Source: Solirubrobacteraceae bacterium
GTDB taxonomy: Bacteria > Actinomycetota > Thermoleophilia > Solirubrobacterales > Solirubrobacteraceae
DNA: 33,075 nt
Direction of reading: 5' to 3'
Assembly: GCA_016462245.1 (NCBI GenBank)
Contig: JAEMTR010000004.1
Span: 1-33,075, forward strand
Part shown: piece by piece, positions 8,809-16,203 of the stretch
Layout: every line of letters begins with the position of its first letter
Position numbering within the stretch: position 1 is the stretch's first letter
Position numbers and translations under genes: made by a program
Notes under the pieces: generated by a model
The model's database searches: none
What the model saw: the letters and a program-made list of their open reading frames with translations, nothing else
Told to the model about the DNA's origin: nothing

Positions 8809-9332
8809 AGCGCCACCAAGCTCCCGTTATCGGGACGCTCAGATCCATCCCTGCCGGCATCTCGTAGCGCAAGGCGGATCACGTTGCCGTGGCAGATGAT
8901 CACAGTCGCTCCAGTTTCACTGCGCGCGCGCCAATCGTCCAGCCCCGCCGCCACGCGTGCAGCCTGGGTCGCAAAACTCTCACCGCCCGGGAAACCCCAG
9001 TCGGCCTTCAGCTCAACGAACGATGTGAACGCTTCAGGCTCTTCAGCGGCAACGTCAGCAAAGCTGCGGTCGGTCCAATCGCCGGTCTCAGTTTCGGCAA
9101 AACGGGAGTCGATCTGCGGTTCGAGGCCGATCAGCCCGGCGACGATCGTCGCCGTCTCGAGCGCCCGCGCAATGTTGCTGGAAACCAGCGCCAGCGGCTC
9201 CAGCTCGGCCACCGCAACTGCTAGCTGACGCGCCTGCTGACGGCCGGTCTCGTCAAGCGGCACGTCGCCCCAGCCCTGGAAGCGCCCCTCCACGTTGTAG
9301 GCGGTCTGTCCGTGCCTAGCTAGATAGATCAC
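8805..9332 (-). CDS. Histidine phosphatase family protein (phosphoglycerate mutase-like)
   Basis: A 175-residue single-domain enzyme. ARHGQTAYNVEGRFQGWGD (residues 5-23) carries the phospho-accepting His7. SSNIARALETA (51-61) has the phosphate-binding Arg56. FAETETGDW (78-86) supplies the acidic proton donor, and ICHGN (146-150) the second His148. All core residues are present, so it should be active as a phosphatase or mutase on a small phosphorylated substrate. In many actinobacteria a related gene lies next to a LytR_C gene in the nadD-rsfS neighbourhood. Here it follows a LytR_C gene directly with a GTGA overlap, so part of that order may be kept while nadD and rsfS are not in this window. 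Substrate unknown; a sugar-phosphate or glucosyl-3-phosphoglycerate phosphatase is possible. Confidence 0.85.
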   Translation of the reverse strand: MIYLARHGQTAYNVEGRFQGWGDVPLDETGRQQARQLAVAVAELEPLALVSSNIARALETATIVAGLIGLEPQIDSRFAETETGDWTDRSFADVAAEEPEAFTSFVELKADWGFPGGESFATQAARVAAGLDDWRARSETGATVIICHGNVIRLALRDAGRDGSERPDNGSLVAL

Positions 9333-10582
9333 TGCGCTTGATCGGCGCCGAGCACTACGACGACCACAGCGTTCTGGCCGAGGACGCGGATGTTCTCGTC
9401 GATCGCCGTCACTGCAGCGCTACTCAGCCCAAGCGTCGTTGCGACTTCATCGGCGGCCGCCTTAGCTCCGGTGTCGTAGTAGACGGTTGAAGTCTGGGCG
9501 GTCTGATCGGGCGCCGTCGTAACCGGGCCAACCTTCAGGAAGCCTGCCGCCTGAAGCTTGTCGGCGGCAGCCCTCGCCAAGCCGCTACCGGTCGTGCCGT
9601 TAAAGACCGCGACCTGCGTCGTCGCTTTGTCGACTGCTCCGTCAGTAGAAGTGGTCGAAGTGGCCGTTGTTGGCGGTCCGACACTGTTGGTTGCCGGAGT
9701 CGAGCTAGTGGTCGAATCACTGCCGCCGAAAACCTGAGTGATCAAGACGAAGGCGATCACGATGATCGCTAGTCCACCGATGACCACGAGCAGCAATGAA
9801 CGCTTGTCGCCTTCGGGCGGCTCTTCAGCCTCGGCGCGGCGGACGCGCGGCGGCGGCGGAACCGATGGCGGAATCGTAATCTCGTCGGTTGCGTTGCGAG
9901 CCGGAGCAACCGTGCGCGGGCGCGGGCGAGCGGGCGGCGGCGCCGGACGACCGGCGGCGCCGGTGGCAGGAGCCGGCGGCGGCGGCACCGCTGGAGTGGC
10001 CGACGACTTCGCGGCTGGCGTAGCGGCTGGCGGCGGCGCATCGCCACCGGGCTTAGCTGAGCTATCTGCGACGGCAGGCTTCTCTGCGGCCTTCGCAGCA
10101 TCGGCAGCGGCTGGTTTCGCGCCGGCAGTCGGAATCGCGCCGGTTGCAGATTTGGCTACGGGGTTCGCGCCGGCAGTAGGAACAGCCCCGGTGGCGGGCT
10201 TCACTGGCTGACCGGGAACGGCGGCGCCCGGCCCCTTCGCCGCTGGGCCCGGCACAGCGCCGGTCACCGGCTTCGCGGTAGGAGTCCCAACCGGAGCGCG
10301 TGGACGACCTGCCGCCGTGGCTGCCGCGCCGGTTGCCGCGCCTGCGGTAGCGGCGGCCGTAGCTGGCGCTGGCCGCGCTGTCTCTTCGCTGATCCGTTCG
10401 GTGGCCTCGGCGTCACGTTCGGGTGAACGACCAGCCCAGTCGCGCAGCCGCTTAACCTCACGCGCCTGCGCTGCGTAGAGCGCCGCGAGCAGGCCAACGC
10501 CAACAACGGCGGCAAGGCCGGCGAGCGCACCGATGTGATCGATCTCGTTTGAGATCGAGAGAGCAGCGTGAACCAGCGTCAT
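9329..10582 (-). CDS. LytR_C-domain membrane protein with long Ala/Pro/Thr-rich linker
   Basis: A 417-residue protein. A first hydrophobic helix lies at about 16-38. A low-complexity region at 60-250, rich in Ala, Pro, Gly and Thr, holds repeated TGAVP/TGAIPTAGAKP-type units at about 106-157. A second membrane helix spans about 262-284, followed by a Thr/Ser-rich spacer and a C-terminal LytR_C domain at 320-412 (VAVFNGTTGSGLARAAADKL then GFLKVGPV). This domain occurs at the C-terminus of LytR-CpsA-Psr wall-polymer ligases, but the LCP catalytic domain is absent here. It may act as a cell-wall-facing binding module. First gene of a five-gene minus-strand operon. The ATG lies nine bases after TAAGAT, so leaderless translation is likely. 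Confidence 0.75.
   Translation of the reverse strand: MTLVHAALSISNEIDHIGALAGLAAVVGVGLLAALYAAQAREVKRLRDWAGRSPERDAEATERISEETARPAPATAAATAGAATGAAATAAGRPRAPVGTPTAKPVTGAVPGPAAKGPGAAVPGQPVKPATGAVPTAGANPVAKSATGAIPTAGAKPAAADAAKAAEKPAVADSSAKPGGDAPPPAATPAAKSSATPAVPPPPAPATGAAGRPAPPPARPRPRTVAPARNATDEITIPPSVPPPPRVRRAEAEEPPEGDKRSLLLVVIGGLAIIVIAFVLITQVFGGSDSTTSSTPATNSVGPPTTATSTTSTDGAVDKATTQVAVFNGTTGSGLARAAADKLQAAGFLKVGPVTTAPDQTAQTSTVYYDTGAKAAADEVATTLGLSSAAVTAIDENIRVLGQNAVVVVVLGADQAQ
10101..10280. repeat. Degenerate in-frame repeat coding for TGAVP/TGAIPTAGAKP units
   Basis: The linker of the LytR_C protein contains four related coding units of about 50-75 bases (TGAVPGP, TGAVPTAGANP, TGAIPTAGAKP and a diverged GAAVPGQ unit). 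They read as imperfect direct repeats in the DNA. They probably arose by slippage or unequal recombination and may vary in number between strains. Confidence 0.5.
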
Positions 10583-10591
10583 CGACGATTG

Positions 10592-10597
10592 ATCTTA
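10592..10597 (-). promoter_or_regulatory. -10 element TAAGAT, leaderless-type promoter of the LytR_C operon
   Basis: TAAGAT on the minus strand, nine bases before the ATG at 10582. Its first three bases are also the TAA stop codon of the upstream dehydratase gene, so the promoter is built into the end of that gene. Confidence 0.5.
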
Positions 10598-12553
10598 TGC
10601 CTTGGAGTCGCTGGACTGCTGTTCGAACGCCTCTGCAGCGATGTCTTGCGGTCTATCGGCGTCGGTGAAGGTTGCGACTTTGGCCGCTAGCACGGCCGCA
10701 TCACCGCTCGCAGTCAACACTTCGATCTCTGCAAACCAGCCAGCAATCTCGCCACTTTGGCGGGCTTTACGCGATGCGTGAATAATCTTCTCGGCCGGCG
10801 TTGGCTGCGGGCGCTCATGCGGATTGAAGAGCTCCTCATGGAGCTTCTCACCCGGCCTGCGGCCAATCACCTCAATCGCGATGTCGCGGTCAGGTTCGAG
10901 CCCTGAAAGCTCGATCATGTCGCGCGCGAGGCCGATGATCGAAACCGGTTCACCCATCTCAAGCACGAAGATCTCGCCGCCACTGCCGAGCGAACCGGAA
11001 CGAATGATCAGTTGAACGGCCTCGGGAATCGTCATGAAGTAGCGCGTCATCCGATCGTCGGTGACGGTCACTGGCCCGCCGCGGGCGATCTGGCGGCGGA
11101 AGATCGGCACGACCGAGCCGGAGGAGCCGAGAACATTGCCAAAGCGAACAGAGGCGTAGTTGGTCTTTGGAAAGCGTGAGCTCATCTCTTCAACGGCGTA
11201 TTCGGCGAGCGCCTTCGAAGCGCCCATCACGGTCGCCGGAGCGACCGCCTTGTCGGTCGAGACGAGCACAAAGTTGTGGACCTCAACCTCACCGGCCAGC
11301 TCGGCAACCAGCCGCGTTGCGACGGCGTTGTTACGGATCGCCTCGACCGGGTTGCTCTCCATCAGCCCAACGTGCTTATAGGCAGCGGCGTGGAAGACGA
11401 ATGTTGGGCGGTGCTGCTCGAAGACTTCACGCATCCGCTCAGCCTCTTTGCAATCGGCCAGCACCGCCGTCAGCGATGAGGGGTGGACGTGGCGATCCTC
11501 CTCAAGTTCGCGTTGAATCGCGAAGAGATTGTCCTCAGCGTGGTCAAGGATCACCAGTCGTCGCGGCGCAATTCGCGCAATCTGGCGGCAAAGCTCGGCG
11601 CCGATTGAGCCACCGGCTCCGGTCACCAGCACAATCTCTTTCGAGAGATAACTGCCCACGCGGTCGAGCTCCATCCGCACCGGCTCACGGCCGAGAATGT
11701 CCTCAACCTGAACTTCACGAACTTGGCGGACGACGTGGCCGGAGCCGGCCTGCAGCAGTTCGAAGACTGTCGGCAGCGTGCGGACGGGGATGCCGCGGTC
11801 GCGGCCCTCGCGCACGACGCGGCCACGCAAGGTTCCTGGCGCTGAAGGAATTGCGATCAAAATCTCATCGGGCTCGGATTCGTCGAGAATTCGCCCCAGC
11901 TGCTCGGTTCCGCCGAGCACCTTTACGCCATCGATGCGAAGGCCAGCTTTGAGCGGGTCATCGTCAACGAAGCCGACCGGGTTGAGCGCCAGCGTTGGGT
12001 TGCGCAGGATCTCGCGCAGCGTCAGGCGGCCGCCGTCGCCAGCGCCGATTATCAGCACGCGACGAGCATTCTTGTCGGCGCGGAAGCCACGGATCGGCCG
12101 TTCACGGACGGTTCGGGCAACGAAGCGCACACCGCCTACGAAGAGCAGCATCAGCAGGAAGAAGAGTGCGAGCACGCCGGTTGGGACGAGCACGTTGATC
12201 TCGCCGCCGGCCGATTGGTAGCTGACCGGGTGAATCAGCGCGACCAGCCCAGCGAGCGCAACGGTCAGTAGCGCGACGGCCTGGAGCACGCCGAGATAAT
12301 CGCCTTGGGTTGCGTAGCGCCACTGGCGCTGCTCGGTCCGCAGCAGCAGGAAGATCACGAGTGTCAGAACGACAACCCAGGGAATCGTCTCCTCAAAGAG
12401 CCGCTCGTAGCGCGGCGGCGGGCCAGCCGCTTGGTCAAAACGGAGTCGAAAAGCGAGAAAGTAAGCCAGCGCGGCAAGCGTTCCGTCAACCAACAGTTGC
12501 GCAACTGAGTGGCGATGGAGCGGGAAAACTGCCGAGCGGAGACGACTGCGCAT
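10595..12553 (-). CDS. Membrane nucleotide-sugar 4,6-dehydratase/epimerase (CapD/WbpM type)
   Basis: A 652-residue protein of the long WbpM/FlaA1-like class. Four N-terminal membrane helices (within about 20-150) are followed by a CoA-binding-like Rossmann domain (RRVLIIGAGDGG, 164-175; GFVDDDPLKAG, 194-204). A C-terminal short-chain dehydrogenase domain has the NAD-binding TGAGGSIG at 311-318, HAAAYKHV at 388-395, STDKAV at 432-437 and MGASK at 443-447. Met443 and Lys447 replace the usual Tyr-x-x-x-Lys, as in this dehydratase subfamily. The known reaction is conversion of UDP-GlcNAc to a UDP-4-keto-6-deoxy-hexosamine. The DegT aminotransferase upstream could use such a keto sugar. The ATG lies nine bases after TAGAAT. 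Confidence 0.9.
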   Translation of the reverse strand: MRSRLRSAVFPLHRHSVAQLLVDGTLAALAYFLAFRLRFDQAAGPPPRYERLFEETIPWVVVLTLVIFLLLRTEQRQWRYATQGDYLGVLQAVALLTVALAGLVALIHPVSYQSAGGEINVLVPTGVLALFFLLMLLFVGGVRFVARTVRERPIRGFRADKNARRVLIIGAGDGGRLTLREILRNPTLALNPVGFVDDDPLKAGLRIDGVKVLGGTEQLGRILDESEPDEILIAIPSAPGTLRGRVVREGRDRGIPVRTLPTVFELLQAGSGHVVRQVREVQVEDILGREPVRMELDRVGSYLSKEIVLVTGAGGSIGAELCRQIARIAPRRLVILDHAEDNLFAIQRELEEDRHVHPSSLTAVLADCKEAERMREVFEQHRPTFVFHAAAYKHVGLMESNPVEAIRNNAVATRLVAELAGEVEVHNFVLVSTDKAVAPATVMGASKALAEYAVEEMSSRFPKTNYASVRFGNVLGSSGSVVPIFRRQIARGGPVTVTDDRMTRYFMTIPEAVQLIIRSGSLGSGGEIFVLEMGEPVSIIGLARDMIELSGLEPDRDIAIEVIGRRPGEKLHEELFNPHERPQPTPAEKIIHASRKARQSGEIAGWFAEIEVLTASGDAAVLAAKVATFTDADRPQDIAAEAFEQQSSDSKA

Positions 12554-12562
12554 CAGAACGGC

Positions 12563-12568
12563 ATTCTA
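12563..12568 (-). promoter_or_regulatory. -10 element TAGAAT, leaderless-type promoter of the dehydratase gene
   Basis: On the minus strand TAGAAT is a near-perfect -10 hexamer, nine bases before the ATG at 12553 and with no Shine-Dalgarno sequence between. It lies in the 64-bp gap after the DUF354 gene, so the dehydratase can be transcribed independently. Confidence 0.55.
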
Positions 12569-12617
12569 GCTCTAATGCGCTCTCCCTTCAGCGCCGCGCA
12601 AGGATCCTCGCAGGCCG

Positions 12618-13625
12618 TTAACGGGCGCTCAGCAGCAGCTCTACCAGCAGCTCGGGATCACGACGCACGCGCGCGGCCTGCGTTGTTGCCTCGTCGGCGG
12701 CCGATCGGCGAGTGAGCAGGACCGCGGCCGGGTCCTCAAGCCGCCCCATTCGACCGTCGGCGATCAGCTTCTCGTCGACAGCGCCGATCTTTCCTTCGAA
12801 GCTCGTCAGCACCGGCGTGCCTAGCGCAACGGCCTCGCGATTCATCGTCCCACCAGCGCTGACGACGAGGTCAGCAAGCGCCACCAGAGATGGTCCATCG
12901 ATCGCGATTTCAGGAATCACAAAGCCGCCGGCAGCAGCGAGTTCAGCACGCTGCTGCTCAGTCCGCGGCAGCACTACAACCTGGCCCTGCTCGCGGAGAC
13001 GAACCAAAACCTCGCTGAAGGCGTTGTTCTCAAAGCGGTGGTAGAGCGAGACGGACGGCGGCGTGCGAACGACGGCTAGTGGCTGCTCGCCGTCAAGGCC
13101 AAGCAGGTCGAGCACGGCGCGGTCGGGCTCAAAGTCGGCGAGGTAGTACTCCTCCTTTAGCCCGGGATAACGACGAAGCTTGCCGCGCGCTCCGTAACGG
13201 TCTAGCCGCTCCGGCGGGATTGCGTCAGGCACGACGACGGCCTGAGCGAGGCGGCAATTGACGTTGTGCTGGACGGTTGCCCACTCGTAATCGAACATTG
13301 TCGCGGCCGGAACGCCGAGCATCCGCGCCGCAACGTTGACGTCGTTTGAGCCGTGGCCGATCGCCAGATCGAAGTTGCGCCCGCGGGCCCAGCCGCGCAG
13401 CGCCAGCGAACGGTCGACAAGGCCACGCGCCTTCGCCGCCAGCTTGCCTCCACGGTGACGGCCGATCACGGTCGCGTCGATCCCGTGCAGTTCACAGAGC
13501 GCAACCGTCTGCGCGAAGTCGCGCGCCGTCACCTCGACCTCGGCGCCGCGCGCTCGCAGCCGCTCAATCACCGGCGCCAGCACGAGCACGTGCGGCGAAT
13601 TTGTTAGATCGACCCAAACCCGCAT
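12618..13625 (-). CDS. DUF354 family protein (glycosyltransferase-like)
   Basis: A 335-residue protein beginning RVWVDLTNSPHVLVLAPVIERL, the diagnostic N-terminus of DUF354. AIGHGSNDVNVAARMLGVPA and a second-domain region (LAVVRTPPS, VVVLPRTEQQRAEL, LVVSAGGTMNREAVALGTPVLT) follow. The latter resembles the UDP-sugar-binding half of GT-B enzymes such as UDP-GlcNAc 2-epimerase or MurG, where a GG-T/S-x-x-x-E loop contacts the nucleotide. Members often sit in polysaccharide clusters and their reaction is not established. The start ATG overlaps the stop of the DegT gene by one base (TAATG), so the two are translationally coupled and probably act on related sugars. Confidence 0.8.
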   Translation of the reverse strand: MRVWVDLTNSPHVLVLAPVIERLRARGAEVEVTARDFAQTVALCELHGIDATVIGRHRGGKLAAKARGLVDRSLALRGWARGRNFDLAIGHGSNDVNVAARMLGVPAATMFDYEWATVQHNVNCRLAQAVVVPDAIPPERLDRYGARGKLRRYPGLKEEYYLADFEPDRAVLDLLGLDGEQPLAVVRTPPSVSLYHRFENNAFSEVLVRLREQGQVVVLPRTEQQRAELAAAGGFVIPEIAIDGPSLVALADLVVSAGGTMNREAVALGTPVLTSFEGKIGAVDEKLIADGRMGRLEDPAAVLLTRRSAADEATTQAARVRRDPELLVELLLSAR

Positions 13626-14713
13626 TAGCCGAGCGCGGCGCGGGTAGCGTCAACAACCTGCTCAATCTGCTGATCGCTGATCGTGGCGCTGATCGGAATA
13701 GCAAGGTGGCGCCGAGCTGCTTGGTCGGTTCCGGGCAGCGTTCCTTGCTGCGGCCGCCAAGCACGCATCGACGGCTGTTCGTGGATCGGGCTGCGGTAAT
13801 AGCCTCGCGCTCCGACCCCGCTGGCGCCAAGCTGCTCTGCAAGCTGATCGGGGTTGTCGGTCGCAACGACGTAGAGGTGCCAGGCCGGCGTCGCCGCCGC
13901 AGTCGCCTGCGGCAGCGTCACCAGTTCGCCGAGGCCGAGTTCGCCGTAACGCTGGCCGGCGGCCGCGCGGTGCTCCGCCCACTGCGAGAGCTGCGGCAGC
14001 ATTACGCGCAAGACGGCGGCCTGAATCTCATCGAGCCTCGAATTAAATCCGACCTCTTCGTAGCTGACACGGTCGCGCGAGCCATGAAAGCGCAGCATCC
14101 GTACGCGCTCGGCGAGCTCCTTGTCAGAGGTCGTGATCGCGCCGCCGTCGCCGAAGGCACCAAGGTTCTTCGACGGGTAGAAAGAGTGCGAGGCGATTGA
14201 GCCCAGTGCGCCAGGCCTGCCGTCTGGGCCGACCGAGCCAGCAGATTGCGCGCAATCTTCAACGACCGGCAGGCCGAGCGCCTCGATCTCGGCGACCGGC
14301 GCAATGTTGCCGAAGAGATGGACTGCGACGACGGCCTTCGTGCGTGGCGTGATCACCGCTTTGACCTGCTCGGCGGTTGAGACGTAGGTCAACGGATCGA
14401 TGTCGCAGAAGACGGGAACGGCGCCGGTCGGTGGAATAGCTTCGGCGCTGGAGTAATAGCTAAACGACGGCACAATCACCTCATCGCCGGGGCCCACACC
14501 GAGTGCGCGCAAGGCGATCGTGATCGCCTCGGTTCCGTTGGCAACGCCGATCGCCTCAGCGGCGCCGACAAGCTCTGCGAACTCTTGCTCGAAAGCCTCG
14601 ACGTTGGGGCCGAGGATGAACTGGCCGGCGGCAGAGACCTCGAGCAGCGCCGCGTCAATCTGCGCGCGTAGCGGCTCGATCGCGGTCGTTGGATCAAAGA
14701 GCGGAACGTTCAT
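13625..14713 (-). CDS. DegT/DnrJ/EryC1 family PLP-dependent sugar aminotransferase
   Basis: A 362-residue aspartate-aminotransferase-fold enzyme. The N-terminus (NVPLFDPTTAIEPLRAQID), NGTEAITIALRALGVGPGDEV (60-79), VHLFGN (131-136), VEDCAQSAGS (151-160) and HSFYPSKNLGAFGDGGAI (176-193) are classic. Lys182 is the internal aldimine lysine. The enzyme would aminate a nucleotide-linked keto-sugar, for example the product of the CapD-type dehydratase downstream. I place the start at the ATG at 14711-14713, which gives the normal family N-terminus. An open frame continues about 200 bp upstream but overlaps the divergent DedA gene and has no family similarity. It begins a three-gene minus-strand group (aminotransferase, DUF354, dehydratase). 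Confidence 0.9.
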   Translation of the reverse strand: MNVPLFDPTTAIEPLRAQIDAALLEVSAAGQFILGPNVEAFEQEFAELVGAAEAIGVANGTEAITIALRALGVGPGDEVIVPSFSYYSSAEAIPPTGAVPVFCDIDPLTYVSTAEQVKAVITPRTKAVVAVHLFGNIAPVAEIEALGLPVVEDCAQSAGSVGPDGRPGALGSIASHSFYPSKNLGAFGDGGAITTSDKELAERVRMLRFHGSRDRVSYEEVGFNSRLDEIQAAVLRVMLPQLSQWAEHRAAAGQRYGELGLGELVTLPQATAAATPAWHLYVVATDNPDQLAEQLGASGVGARGYYRSPIHEQPSMRAWRPQQGTLPGTDQAARRHLAIPISATISDQQIEQVVDATRAALG

Positions 14714-14723
14714 TGTTGCCCCA

Positions 14724-14729
14724 ACGCTA
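14724..14729 (-). promoter_or_regulatory. -10 element TAGCGT of the aminotransferase gene
   Basis: Read on the minus strand as GGGTAGCGT, then ten bases, then ATG. It overlaps by two bases the oppositely directed -10 element of dedA (14728-14733). Confidence 0.45.
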
Positions 14730-14733
14730 CCCT
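14728..14733 (+). promoter_or_regulatory. -10 element TACCCT, leaderless-type promoter of dedA
   Basis: TACCCT, eight bases before the GTG at 14742, with no Shine-Dalgarno sequence between. The divergent gap is only 28 bp, so both promoters share it. Confidence 0.5.
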
Positions 14734-14741
14734 CTCGGCCG

Positions 14742-15401
14742 GTGCCGATCTCTACGCTTCTCGTCCTCGCGGCGATCACCGACAAACTGGCTGACTGGGC
14801 GACCGGCGTTGTTGGCGACCTCGGACTGGCCGGAATCTTCGTCTTGATGACGCTGGAGAGCATGTGCATTCCAATTCCCTCCGAGCCGACGATGCTCTTC
14901 GCTGGCTTCAACGTCAACGAGGGGACCTACTCATTTATCGCCGTCGTCAGCGTTGGAGTAGCGGCAAATGTGCTCGGTTCGTGGATCGCCTACGGCTTTG
15001 GCCGCTTCGGGCGGCTGGAGCTGATCGAACGCCACGGCAAGTGGCTCCACATCACGCCGGCGCGGCTTGAGCAAGCCGATCGCTGGTTCGAAAAATATGG
15101 CGGCTGGGCAGTCTTCTTCTCGCGCATGTTGCCAATTGTCCGGACCTTCATTTCGCTACCGGCGGGCGTCGCGCGGATGCCGTTCTGGCGCTTCACGATC
15201 TACACCTTTCTCGGCTGCATCCCTTGGATGGCCGGCTTGACCTACATCGGCCTGACGGTCGGAGATAACTGGGAAGAGTGGAAGGGATACCTCCATTACA
15301 TCGATTACCTCGTCGCAGTAATAATCGTCGCCGGCGGCGTCTATCTCTTGATCCGCTGGTGGCGCTCACGCGGCGGCTCGGCCGATGCCCCGGCCGCTTG
15401 A
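14742..15401 (+). CDS. DedA family membrane protein
   Basis: A 219-residue protein of normal DedA length. After a short N-terminal segment it has MTLESMCIPIPSEPTMLFAGF, the re-entrant region with the conserved E-x-x-x-P-x-P-x-E pattern. It continues with ANVLGSWIAYGFGRFG, RWFEKYGGWAVFFSRMLPIVRTFISLPAG and ARMPFWRFTIYTFLGCIPWM. The conserved F-x-R-x-x-P-x-x-R is intact. Recent work assigns several DedA proteins to recycling undecaprenyl phosphate across the membrane. The immediate downstream gene is UppP, overlapping by 17 bp, which supports that role here. The GTG at 14742 is chosen from the -10 spacing and family length. Confidence 0.9.
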   Translation: MPISTLLVLAAITDKLADWATGVVGDLGLAGIFVLMTLESMCIPIPSEPTMLFAGFNVNEGTYSFIAVVSVGVAANVLGSWIAYGFGRFGRLELIERHGKWLHITPARLEQADRWFEKYGGWAVFFSRMLPIVRTFISLPAGVARMPFWRFTIYTFLGCIPWMAGLTYIGLTVGDNWEEWKGYLHYIDYLVAVIIVAGGVYLLIRWWRSRGGSADAPAA

Positions 15402-16203
15402 GCAGTCGCTACCGCTGCGCCACGCTCTAGCGCTGGGGCTAATGCACGGCCCGGCTGAGCTGCTGCCAATCTCCTCCTCGGGGCACACAACACTCGTTCC
15501 TTGGCTGCTCGGTTGGCCCTACCCGGAGCTTGATCCAGCGCTGCGCAAGAGCTTTGAGGTAGCGCTCCACGCAGGCACGGCGGTTGGCCTGCTGATTGCT
15601 CTGCGCAGCGAAGTAGGCGAGGCCGCCGGTTCCTTTGACCGCAGGCGCGCGATCCTGATCGCCGGATCGTTCATTCCGCCAGCAATCGTTGGCTACACGC
15701 TCGAAGGGCCGATCGAGAAGCGGCTCGGCACGCCAGCCTCAATCGCGGCTGGGCTGGTGGTTGGCTCGGCGGCGATGGCGCTGGCCGATCAGTTCGGGCC
15801 GCAGACGCGCTCACGCGAAGAGGCCGGCCTAATCGACGCCCTGCTGCTGGGAGTGGCGCAGGCGTCGGCGCTGATGCCAGGCACCTCGCGCGGCGGGATG
15901 ACGCTCAGCGCGATGCGCGCACGCGGCTTTACGCGGCCCGCGGCGAGTTCGCTCTCAAGGCATGTGGCGCTGCCGGTGATCCTTGGCGCCAGCGCGCTGA
16001 AGGGAGCGCGGCTGGCGCAGCAAGGACTACCGCCCGGCGCCGGCTCGCGGCTCGCTTTGGGCGCCGCTGCGGCGGCCGCCTCGACGTTGCTCGCGGCGCG
16101 GCTCGTGCCGGTCGAACGGGTCGGTCCGCTGCTGCCATACGCCGCCTACCGCAGCGCGCTGGCGGCGATCACTCTGCGCCGCCTGCGAAGATCGCAAACA
16201 TGA
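15385..16203 (+). CDS. uppP: Undecaprenyl-diphosphatase UppP (BacA-type), with divergent motifs
   Basis: A 272-residue polytopic protein of normal UppP length. The first signature reads MHGPAELLPISSSGH (residues 20-34). The second Glu (Glu25), the Ser cluster and His34 are kept, but the first position of the (E/Q)xxxE motif is His21. The second signature reads MPGTSRGGMT (164-173): Arg169 is present, but the Ser after it is Gly. UppP dephosphorylates undecaprenyl diphosphate after each round of wall or polysaccharide polymerisation. The gene overlaps dedA by 17 bp and purM by 4 bp (ATGA), indicating one operon. The two substitutions could be lineage variation or altered activity. Confidence 0.85.
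   Translation: MPRPLEQSLPLRHALALGLMHGPAELLPISSSGHTTLVPWLLGWPYPELDPALRKSFEVALHAGTAVGLLIALRSEVGEAAGSFDRRRAILIAGSFIPPAIVGYTLEGPIEKRLGTPASIAAGLVVGSAAMALADQFGPQTRSREEAGLIDALLLGVAQASALMPGTSRGGMTLSAMRARGFTRPAASSLSRHVALPVILGASALKGARLAQQGLPPGAGSRLALGAAAAAASTLLAARLVPVERVGPLLPYAAYRSALAAITLRRLRRSQT

Noticed and set aside
11167-11952. Long open frame on the plus strand (261 codons)
   Set aside because: Antisense to the CapD-type dehydratase; low-complexity Arg-rich translation.
13346-14200. Long open frame on the plus strand (284 codons)
   Set aside because: Antisense to the DUF354 and DegT genes. Arg/Ala-rich translation without domain motifs.
14520-14741. Upstream extension of the dedA frame
   Set aside because: It overlaps the aminotransferase coding region. 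The GTG at 14742 has a -10 eight bases upstream and gives normal DedA length.
14714-14917. Upstream extension of the DegT aminotransferase frame
   Set aside because: It would run through the dedA start and has no family similarity. The ATG at 14713 matches the family N-terminus.
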